Assembly: GCA_003096235.1 (NCBI GenBank)
Contig: PIXT01000197.1
Coordinates: 1 to 9,373, forward strand
Source: Candidatus Bathyarchaeum sp.
GTDB taxonomy: Archaea > Thermoproteota > Bathyarchaeia > Bathyarchaeales > Bathyarchaeaceae
Direction: 5' to 3'
Length of the DNA: 9,373 nt
A program made the translations under genes and the position numbers. This document shows positions 1 through 4,939 of the stretch, one piece after another (positions within the stretch are counted from its first letter, which is position 1; the number at the start of each line of letters is the position of its first letter). The notes below the pieces were generated by a model. It was not told where the DNA came from. It searched no databases and was given only the letters and a program-made list of their open reading frames with translations.

Positions 1-390
1 CTTACTGAAGTTCGAACTTTTGTCTGCACTAACTGCTGGGATTATCTTGAAATGATCAGGTTAAGCGATTTGCCTGACCATCCTGTATGCCCAAAATGTG
101 GTTCTCCATCGTTGGGAGTGCTTAGAATGGAAGAATCTGGTGTTCAGTCCTTGGTTGACAAACGTGCAGAAAAACTGACCAAAAGCGAGCAACAAATTAA
201 TAATCTGGCGTTGAGGACGGCTAGGCTTGTTTCCAAATACGGAAAAACTGCTGCAGTGTCTCTTTGTGGACGAAACCTGCAAATCAGTGACGCAGAAGAA
301 GTCCTAGAGCAAGAGAACAAACTTTCAGACCACTTCTTTGAACTAATAACAGAAGCCGAAAAGAAATCACTAAAACGCAAATTCTGGTAA
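1..390 (+). CDS. C-terminal end of a large Lhr-type ATP-dependent helicase (5' truncated)
   Basis: The frame is open from base 1 to the TAA at 388-390, so 129 residues of a protein that begins upstream are visible. The internal ATG at 52 is not a credible start because conserved sequence lies before it. Cys9 and Cys12 (CTNC) pair with Cys30 and Cys33 (CPKCGS) to give a four-cysteine zinc ribbon. A helical tail follows, with ARLVSKYGK, a SLCGR segment and an aromatic end (KRKFW). As I recall the family, archaeal Lhr-like superfamily 2 helicases end in a zinc ribbon, then a 'YGKKALIALAGRGVG'-type helix-hairpin-helix-like motif, then '..W'. The hairpin part is degenerate here (RNLQISDAEE). The family acts in DNA repair and RNA or DNA unwinding in the cytoplasm. 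The helicase core lies outside the window, so the family is inferred from the tail alone. Confidence 0.72.
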   Translation, partial: LTEVRTFVCTNCWDYLEMIRLSDLPDHPVCPKCGSPSLGVLRMEESGVQSLVDKRAEKLTKSEQQINNLALRTARLVSKYGKTAAVSLCGRNLQISDAEEVLEQENKLSDHFFELITEAEKKSLKRKFW

Positions 391-414
391 CCTTTTCGCC
401 GTTATGATGTGCTG

Positions 415-2022
415 TTATCTGTTTTTGTTTAGGTACTTGTAGATGAAACGTATTGGTGCAGGTCCAACAGATGTTTTTCCACCCCTCTCGTCTCGTATCA
501 TAGCTGCCATGTCATAATTGTATTCTTCTTTGCACTTATGGATCAGATTCTTGGCTTGTTTGCTGCCATACGAAAACAGGAACTTTAACCCATAGCCCTT
601 AACTCCGCTATTTGTCAAGAAATATTCCTGCAGAAGTGTCCTCCCCCAGTCAATGTTGTGCTCCCAGCACTTGAGGAAAAGCTCAGCCTGCTTAGGTGTC
701 ATATTCTTGATACTAAATGATTCTGTTGTGTCTTTGAGTCCTCCCATTGAAACAAGAAACAGCGGAACAATCAAACTCTTGAAACTCTTCAACTCCTCCA
801 GAAGGTCGATGGTTAATTCAAGGTCTTTGTCCGTTTCGTCAGGAAAACCAATAATCAAAGTTGCACATGGAACCCACCAGTTCTTTTCCATAATCTCAAA
901 TGCATCTACAACAACCTGCGGCCAGTCCTTTGGCTCAAAGGGTCTGCATTTTCCTTTCATGTTTGACTCAATCAGCTTGGGGCTGCCTGTTTCTAATCCT
1001 GTTTGCCCGCTAAGCCATCTGCCGTTTTCGCCTGCACCAAGAATATTTGATATCTCTTCAACAACTTCTGGTGCACTTGCAATGGAAGATAGCGCAAAGT
1101 GGCTCATGCCGACCGTTTTTACTCCGGGATGGTTTTTGACTGTTTTGAAAAGGTCCACAACTGCTTCTGGGTTCACTTCTAAGCCTTTAGCTTTGTATCT
1201 TAGTACATCTTCTGCATGAAGTAGTGGTCGTCTTCCAGCCCTAAGGTTTACTTCAACTTCCTTTAAGATGTCGCGTATTGGGATGCATCGGTATGTTTGA
1301 AGTGTGGGCACGCAAAAGTCGCAGCCACGTCCACATCCTCGGGCGATTTCAACTATTCCGTCTATTGTTGCCTCTTTGATTAGTGGGATTTCTTGTGTTT
1401 CAACAACTTTTCCCTGCACAACCTCTGGCAGTGTTTCGTTGTTTACTGCTTTCTCGAAAAGAGAACCCGCAACTTTTTCGCTTTCGCCAACAACTACACA
1501 ATCTATCCCCAATTCCCTTCGAGCTTTTGTGTTTTCAAGTTGCCATGCTCCAGGACCTCCAACAACTATTCGGGGTCTATGTTTTCTTATTGCAGGCTGG
1601 TTTAGCAGTTCCTTGAATTTAATGTTCATGTATGCTTTACCGTTAAACAGTTGAGTAAACGTGGAAGTGGCGGGTGCTACGCCTAATGGGTCAGTTTCTG
1701 TGATTCCAACAACTTTTGTTTTGGAACCTACAACTTCGTTGAGGTGTTCTGGGTGAGCAACTATAACCTCTTCCCTTTTGAAACCATGCTCCAGCAAGAC
1801 TGCTTCAACTTTTCTTGTTCCACATGGAGCATATTTAACCGAGCCATCCTCATTTACTGGAACCGACGGGCAAAACATCGAAAAGTAAAGCCAGTCGGGA
1901 ATCAGCCCTTTTGGTACGCAGGCGCTAAATCCAAGAAAAATTCCTCCACTGTACTCGCTCATTAGCGTTCTGTCCGCTGTTAAAACAACTTTGTATCCTT
2001 CACTTGTTTTTCTAGCCAACAA
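415..2022 (-). CDS. B12-binding-fold radical SAM protein, substrate unknown
   Basis: This is a 535-residue protein if translation starts at the TTG at 2022. The frame is open up to a TTG at 2043, but GAGGGGGT at 2033-2026 is a Shine-Dalgarno placed just before the TTGs at 2022 and 2019, and a TATA-like element near 2059 would put the transcript start inside the longer version. Residues ~70-210 look like the Rossmann-type cobalamin-binding fold of COG1032-like proteins (VVGITETDP, RIVVGGPGAW, VVVGESE), but no DxHxxG cobalt-ligand motif is visible. The radical SAM core follows: CGRGCDFC gives the CX3CX2C cluster ligands C230, C234 and C237. Family-typical GLETGSPKLI and TLIIGFPDET come later. 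Such enzymes use a [4Fe-4S] cluster and S-adenosylmethionine for methyl transfer or other radical chemistry. The gene converges with the helicase and diverges from the methyltransferase at 2190. The substrate cannot be read from the sequence. Confidence 0.88.
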   Translation of the reverse strand: MLARKTSEGYKVVLTADRTLMSEYSGGIFLGFSACVPKGLIPDWLYFSMFCPSVPVNEDGSVKYAPCGTRKVEAVLLEHGFKREEVIVAHPEHLNEVVGSKTKVVGITETDPLGVAPATSTFTQLFNGKAYMNIKFKELLNQPAIRKHRPRIVVGGPGAWQLENTKARRELGIDCVVVGESEKVAGSLFEKAVNNETLPEVVQGKVVETQEIPLIKEATIDGIVEIARGCGRGCDFCVPTLQTYRCIPIRDILKEVEVNLRAGRRPLLHAEDVLRYKAKGLEVNPEAVVDLFKTVKNHPGVKTVGMSHFALSSIASAPEVVEEISNILGAGENGRWLSGQTGLETGSPKLIESNMKGKCRPFEPKDWPQVVVDAFEIMEKNWWVPCATLIIGFPDETDKDLELTIDLLEELKSFKSLIVPLFLVSMGGLKDTTESFSIKNMTPKQAELFLKCWEHNIDWGRTLLQEYFLTNSGVKGYGLKFLFSYGSKQAKNLIHKCKEEYNYDMAAMIRDERGGKTSVGPAPIRFIYKYLNKNR

Positions 2023-2025
2023 GTG

Positions 2026-2063
2026 ACCCCCTCTGTAAAACAAATTATGCGTATGTATAATTT
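2026..2063 (-). promoter_or_regulatory. TATA-like element and strong SD for the radical SAM gene
   Basis: Read on the minus strand, AAATTATAC at 2063-2055 is TATA-like. It predicts a start of transcription near 2034. The purine run GAGGGGGT at 2033-2026 is the SD and lies 3 bases from TTG 2022 or 6 from TTG 2019. This arrangement argues against the longer frame that starts at 2043. A second TATA-like element (TGTATAAAAC, about 2099-2090) could drive a longer leader. Confidence 0.45.
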
Positions 2064-2131
2064 AACTCAGTCGGTTGTTTGAAAATGGCGTTTTATACAA
2101 AAAGTAGCTATGATTTTATTTCATAATTCTT

Positions 2132-2183
2132 CGAAAACCATAAAAGCAAGAGCTTATCTATAACACAAAATCAAAGAGGAGAA
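2132..2183 (+). promoter_or_regulatory. BRE/TATA and SD for the aKMT-like gene
   Basis: CGAAAAC at 2132-2138 resembles a BRE and is followed by CATAAAAG at 2139-2146 as the TATA box. This predicts a transcript start near 2169. AGAGGAGAA at 2175-2183 is a strong Shine-Dalgarno 6 bases before the TTG at 2190, and it decides that unusual start. Confidence 0.55.
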
Positions 2184-2189
2184 CCTGCT

Positions 2190-2663
2190 TTGTTTCTTGC
2201 ACCTTTTGTTGCTACGCCCACGCCAGTAGTGCGTCAAATGCTCATTTTAGCTGAACTTAAATCCGGAGAGGTCCTGTATGATTTGGGTTCCGGAGATGGT
2301 CGAGCAGTTATCATGGCTGCCAAAGAGTTCGGAGCAAACTCTGTTGGAGTTGAACTCAGAGACGACCTAGCAAAGAGAGCATTAACTAACATCAATGAAC
2401 TCCGTTTAAACGAGAAATCGAAAATCATACAAAGAGACATATTTGATGTTGACCTGTCCGCTGCTAACGTTGTCTTCTTATATCTGACAACCAGTGCAAA
2501 CGAAAGAATTAAACCAAAACTGGAAGCAGAACTCAAAACTGGAACCCGAGTTGTTTCCCACGATTACGAAATTTTAGGGTGGACCGCCAAGAACGTTGAC
2601 AATTTCTGTGAAAACCCTAAACTAGGCTACCCGTCTCATACCCTGTATGTCTATGAAGTGTAG
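2190..2663 (+). CDS. aKMT-like protein lysine methyltransferase (class I SAM-dependent)
   Basis: This is a 157-residue single-domain class I methyltransferase. It starts at TTG, set by the strong SD at 2175-2183. Motif I is DLGSGDGR (31-38), the acidic ribose-binding residue is E55 in VGVEL, and RDIFDVD (82-88) is the adenine-binding region. The N-terminal PFVATPTPVVRQML, the middle LYLTTSANERIKPKLE and the later GTRVVSHDYEILGW match, from memory, the Sulfolobus aKMT family of about 160 residues. Those enzymes are broad-specificity protein lysine methyltransferases, structurally related to the DOT1 catalytic core, that methylate chromatin proteins such as Cren7 and many other cytosolic proteins. 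There is no substrate-binding accessory domain, as usual for aKMT. The gene has its own promoter and is divergent from the radical SAM gene. Other small class I methyltransferases are possible, but the match outside motif I favours aKMT. Confidence 0.85.
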   Translation: MFLAPFVATPTPVVRQMLILAELKSGEVLYDLGSGDGRAVIMAAKEFGANSVGVELRDDLAKRALTNINELRLNEKSKIIQRDIFDVDLSAANVVFLYLTTSANERIKPKLEAELKTGTRVVSHDYEILGWTAKNVDNFCENPKLGYPSHTLYVYEV

Positions 2664-2709
2664 CTTTGTGAATTGTTACAGCGGTTTTGTTCTGAATCAA
2701 AGCAGAGAC

Positions 2710-2720
2710 ACTTAAATTAT
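2710..2720 (+). promoter_or_regulatory. TATA-like element upstream of the YkgJ-family gene
   Basis: CTTAAATTAT in the 115-base gap after the methyltransferase gene fits an archaeal TATA box. It would start transcription near 2742, leaving a leader of about 37 bases to ATG 2779 or about 61 to GTG 2803. The match is only moderate, and read-through from the methyltransferase gene is also possible. Confidence 0.35.
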
Positions 2721-2778
2721 TTGATTTCTTGTGTATTGCCAAATTTACAGATTAATTTCGTGTCTTGGCTGATAAACA

Positions 2779-3300
2779 ATGAATCCTGTATCTTGGAGAA
2801 ACGTGAAGTCTTGGAAGTGTACCGAATGTGGCATGTGCTGCAGAGACTATCATGTAGTTCTAAATTTTAATGAGTGGGTGAACATCGTCAGAAAATATGG
2901 TGCACAATCTACAATGCCCACCGTAAACAAGTTGCTTTTGGGAAAAAAGAGTGACGGAACCTGCTGCTTCTTAACCTGCATGGGGGACAATTGCATCTGC
3001 GGACTACAGTACATGAAACCTTTAGCTTGTAAAATCTGGCCCTTCAAAGTCTTTGACAACCCAAAGTTTGGCAACCCAAATGAAGCACTCTACACGTATC
3101 GAAACCGAAACTTCTTCATCTATGTAGACCCTGCGTGCACGGGATTAACTTTGGGAAAGCCCTCTCCAGAGTTCAAGTATAAAACATTGCCTGAGTTCAT
3201 AGATGTCGCTGTGGGTATTCGCAGAAAACAACTGCATTCTACATCAAAGATTCAATTCAGACCCAACCACAGTCCATTCCGAGGAAGAACCATAATCTAA
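2779..3300 (+). CDS. YkgJ-family (CxxCxxCC) zinc/iron-chelating protein
   Basis: This is a 173-residue cysteine-rich protein. WKCTECGMCC gives the defining CxxCxxCC cluster at C14, C17, C20 and C21. Further cysteines are C62, C63, C67, C72 and C74. KPLACKIWPF (C84) is the family's 'RPxxCxxFPF' motif, and DPACTGLTLGKPSPEFK (C120) is its 'CPGxGxG' motif. The family is thought to chelate zinc or an iron-sulfur cluster, and its best-known relative is the flagellin lysine N-methylase FliB. Most members, including this one, have no proven role. ATG 2779 has no clear SD. An in-frame GTG at 2803 is preceded by TTGGAGA and could be the true start; it would still keep the whole cluster. No signal peptide or membrane segment is present, so it is cytoplasmic. 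It follows the aKMT-like gene on the same strand. Confidence 0.85.
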   Translation: MNPVSWRNVKSWKCTECGMCCRDYHVVLNFNEWVNIVRKYGAQSTMPTVNKLLLGKKSDGTCCFLTCMGDNCICGLQYMKPLACKIWPFKVFDNPKFGNPNEALYTYRNRNFFIYVDPACTGLTLGKPSPEFKYKTLPEFIDVAVGIRRKQLHSTSKIQFRPNHSPFRGRTII

Positions 3301-3308
3301 GCCTCACT

Positions 3309-3347
3309 GTTACTTGACACTTATACACTTTAACCGTTATCTGACAC
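3309..3347 (+). repeat. Imperfect direct repeat GTTAyyTGACAC, two copies
   Basis: GTTACTTGACAC at 3309-3320 recurs as GTTATCTGACAC at 3336-3347, with ten of twelve bases identical and a 27-base period. The second copy overlaps the palindromic TAACCGTTA at 3331-3339. The repeats lie between the YkgJ gene and the regulator gene and may be protein-binding sites. This is inferred from position only. Confidence 0.4.
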
Positions 3348-3398
3348 CTGCACAAAAAGCAACCATGTTATACACATCTTGTTTTTCTTCACACTCTC

Positions 3399-3406
3399 TT
3401 TATAAG
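3399..3406 (+). promoter_or_regulatory. TATA box of the HTH regulator gene (leaderless transcript)
   Basis: TTTATAAG is a near-consensus archaeal TATA box centred about 29 bases before ATG 3432. The transcript start should fall within a few bases of the ATG. No Shine-Dalgarno precedes that ATG, so the mRNA is probably leaderless, unlike most neighbouring genes. Confidence 0.6.
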
Positions 3407-3408
3407 CA

Positions 3409-3421
3409 ATAACGCCGTTAT
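3409..3421 (+). promoter_or_regulatory. Palindromic candidate operator ATAACGCCGTTAT
   Basis: This is a 13-base palindrome with six-base arms (ATAACG/CGTTAT) around a central C. It lies exactly between the TATA box and the start codon of the regulator gene, where bound protein would block transcription. TAACCGTTA at 3331-3339 has the same TAAC/GTTA arms with shorter spacing. Autoregulation by the adjacent regulator is the natural guess but is not shown. Confidence 0.45.
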
Positions 3422-3431
3422 AATCTTGTGA

Positions 3432-3830
3432 ATGCCATTGCGACCACCATGCGAAGTTGTTGTCCGTTCAGTTCTACCAGCATTTCGATCTCTAATAGCT
3501 AGGCGCCTGATAGAAAACTTCAATTTTTCTCAAGTGGCTGCAGCTAAAAAACTTGGAACCACCCAAGCCTCCATAAGCCATTATATTTACTCAAAACGAG
3601 GCGAAAAGATGGTTAAGAAACTTGAAGCATCTCCCTCTGTGCGAACAATAGTGGATGAAATATCTGAAGGCATAGCCGACGATAAAATCAGTCCATTAGA
3701 TGCTATGCTACATTTCTGCAAGTTATGCGAAGCTCTAAGGTCTGGAGACATGATCAGCGACTGGAACAAAGGCTGCTTAGCTGTTCCACAAGCCTGCAAT
3801 GTTTGCCCACCAACAACCAAAAAGAACTGA
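3432..3830 (+). CDS. Archaeal HTH transcriptional regulator with C-terminal cysteine cluster
   Basis: This is a 132-residue protein. PCEVVVRSVLPAFRSLIAR (6-24), followed by a helix-turn-helix at about 31-52 (NFSQVAAAKKLGTTQASISHYI), matches the archaeal COG2522-type family of predicted transcriptional regulators. The C-terminal third carries C96 and C99 (FCKLC), C115, and C122 and C125 (CNVC), with C7 near the N-terminus. Such spacing can hold an iron-sulfur cluster or zinc, which would make the protein a redox or metal sensor; the ligand is inferred. ATG 3432 is chosen because the TATA box at 3399-3406 predicts a leaderless mRNA starting there. A palindrome between the TATA box and the ATG suggests autoregulation. 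It follows the YkgJ gene by 131 bases and precedes the PUA gene. Its target genes are unknown. Confidence 0.82.
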   Translation: MPLRPPCEVVVRSVLPAFRSLIARRLIENFNFSQVAAAKKLGTTQASISHYIYSKRGEKMVKKLEASPSVRTIVDEISEGIADDKISPLDAMLHFCKLCEALRSGDMISDWNKGCLAVPQACNVCPPTTKKN

Positions 3831-3835
3831 GCCCA

Positions 3836-3873
3836 GCACTCTATGTGCGTTCGGCTTTTTCCCTAACGCTTTT
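3836..3873 (+). terminator. Possible hairpin/T-tract terminator after the regulator gene
   Basis: GCAC at 3836-3839 pairs with GTGC at 3845-3848 a few bases after the TGA. The T5 run at 3856-3860 follows. An alternative stem pairs GCGTT (3847-3851) with AACGC (3865-3869) just before TTTT at 3870-3873. Both stems are short, so the T tracts may matter more than the hairpins. Confidence 0.35.
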
Positions 3874-3953
3874 GACCAAACACCCTAAAGAGATGCAGTG
3901 CACAATAGTTATGCACCTGTAAACATTATTGTATGAACCACGGTGACATATAT

Positions 3954-4451
3954 ATGCCCAAGAAGCGCCACAGACACTCTCTTAAATCTAAAGATACAAA
4001 GAGGTTTCTCCTAGAAGCTTCAGAACTGCTAGGAATAGACATTGAACAATTTCTTGAATCAAAAGCTCGCGTCGAGGTAAATGAAACTGAAACCGCTGAA
4101 ATCTTCATTTTTAACGGAAGACCCCTCTTGGCAAGGTCCAATGAACAGCTTTTTCCAACCCTATCATTTGAAGAGCTTTTCTCCATTATTCCAAAAATAG
4201 TTGTTGACATGGGGGCTGTCCCTTATGTTTGTAAGGGTGCGGACGTGATGGCGCCTGGTGTTCGTGATGTAAAAGGCGAATTCAAAGAGAATGATCTTCT
4301 TTTTGTAGTTGATGAACGGCACGGTAAGCCCTTAGCTGTAGGTGTAGCACTTTGCAGTTCTGAATACATGAAAACTGTCAAGAGCGGAAAAACAGTGAAA
4401 AATCTTCACTACGTGGGCGACAAACTCTGGAACTGCCTGAAGGCATCTTAA
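3954..4451 (+). CDS. PUA-domain RNA-binding protein, Tma20/MCT-1-like
   Basis: This is a 165-residue protein if it starts at ATG 3954. GGTGA at 3943-3947 is an SD six bases before that ATG, and the lysine/arginine-rich start MPKKRHRHSLKSKD fits the family. The frame also contains an ATG at 3933 with no SD, which I regard as less likely. Residues ~1-85 form a pre-PUA domain (IFNGRPLLAR, FPTL). The PUA domain follows at ~86-160, with MGAVPYVCKGADVMAPGV as its signature and KPLAVGVAL as a conserved strand. This matches archaeal COG2016, whose eukaryotic relatives Tma20/MCT-1 bind the small ribosomal subunit and aid post-termination recycling and reinitiation. A similar ribosome or tRNA-related role is inferred. 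The protein is soluble and cytoplasmic. A hairpin with a T run ends the gene. Confidence 0.85.
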   Translation: MPKKRHRHSLKSKDTKRFLLEASELLGIDIEQFLESKARVEVNETETAEIFIFNGRPLLARSNEQLFPTLSFEELFSIIPKIVVDMGAVPYVCKGADVMAPGVRDVKGEFKENDLLFVVDERHGKPLAVGVALCSSEYMKTVKSGKTVKNLHYVGDKLWNCLKAS

Positions 4452-4462
4452 TCGCCTTTTTT
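4439..4462 (+). terminator. Hairpin plus T6 terminator overlapping the PUA gene stop
   Basis: GAAGGC (4439-4444) pairs with GCCTTT (4454-4459), with one G-T pair, around a nine-base loop that contains the TAA stop. The T6 run spans 4457-4462. The layout resembles an intrinsic terminator, and the U tract would also suit FttA-dependent termination. Confidence 0.5.
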
Positions 4463-4567
4463 GTTTCGTGGAGATTCAGAAAAAATTGAAAAACAGTAAA
4501 TGGGCTTTAAGAATTATAAAATGCTAATTCGAAACCTAGATTTTTGAAGATTAAAGGCTGCATCAAG

Positions 4568-4612
4568 CGGAAATGTTTAAAATAAAACTTCTGTAACTAA
4601 TTAAGGAAGTGA
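4568..4612 (+). promoter_or_regulatory. BRE/TATA and SD of sepF
   Basis: CGGAAATG followed by TTTAAAATA (TATA at 4576-4584) forms the promoter. GGAAGTGA at 4605-4612 is the Shine-Dalgarno, six bases before TTG 4619, so the leader must be very short. The core GAAATGTTT recurs in the psmB promoter. A weaker TATA-like TTATAAAATG lies at about 4514-4523. Confidence 0.5.
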
Positions 4613-4618
4613 CATCAT

Positions 4619-4939
4619 TTGTCAACATCAGAACGGGAGAACGAAAAAAATCAAAAGAAAGCCTACCTGAAAGCATTGCCCCTGCGAAACCTCGCAGACG
4701 TAGAAGTCATCAAACACGAACTCAACTTGGGAAACATCCTCATCCTTAAAATCACTCCTCTGGCTAACAAGAACGTTGAAGACGTCAAAAAAGCAGTGAA
4801 CGAACTTTCTGTATTCACTCAATCCATAGGAGGCGACATCGCCAGCCTAGGAGAAGAGCGAGTAGTTATAGTACCGCAATCAATCAAAATCTGGCGCCCA
4901 GAAACAGTTGTCCCTAAAAAAGCGCCTACCGCAGCTTAA
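4619..4939 (+). CDS. sepF: SepF-domain protein (DUF552), putative cell-division factor
   Basis: This is a 106-residue protein starting at TTG, supported by the SD at 4605-4612. The SepF domain spans about 15-93: a first strand in KAYLKALPL, LADVEVIKHELNLGNILILKI, then the hallmark IGGDIASLGEERVVIVPQSI (70-89). SepF dimers polymerise and, in archaea that use FtsZ, tether FtsZ to the membrane. The usual amphipathic N-terminal anchor is absent: residues 1-14 are highly polar (MSTSERENEKNQKK). It may therefore be a soluble SepF paralogue, or it may need another anchor. The tail (VVPKKAPTAA) is low in complexity and its codons overlap the 3' end of fttA on the opposite strand by 14 bases. No ftsZ is in the window, so the division role rests on the family. 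Confidence 0.82.
   Translation: MSTSERENEKNQKKAYLKALPLRNLADVEVIKHELNLGNILILKITPLANKNVEDVKKAVNELSVFTQSIGGDIASLGEERVVIVPQSIKIWRPETVVPKKAPTAA
4916..4921 (-). terminator. U6 tract just after the fttA stop codon
   Basis: Read on the minus strand, a T6 run begins four bases after the fttA TAG (4928-4926). It lies inside the lysine codons near the end of sepF. Archaeal termination favours such U-rich ends, and FttA itself acts at them, so fttA could influence its own 3' end. There is no hairpin. Confidence 0.4.

Noticed and set aside
653..1654. Long plus-strand frames (653-1219, 1304-1654) opposite the radical SAM gene
   Set aside because: They mirror a gene with clear radical SAM motifs; their translations are serine/threonine-rich with no recognisable domain and no SD or promoter.
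2044..2189. Search for a tRNA or CRISPR-like repeat in the divergent spacer and other gaps
   Set aside because: No cloverleaf, no TTCRANN T-loop with an acceptor stem, and no regularly spaced repeats were found in any spacer.
2673..2870. Plus-strand frame starting just after the methyltransferase gene
   Set aside because: It overlaps the YkgJ gene in another frame and has no motif; the YkgJ frame explains the cysteine-rich sequence.
3898..3916. Inverted repeat GTGCA-N9-TGCAC upstream of the PUA gene
   Set aside because: The arms are only five bases and there is no T run after it; too weak to call a terminator or operator.
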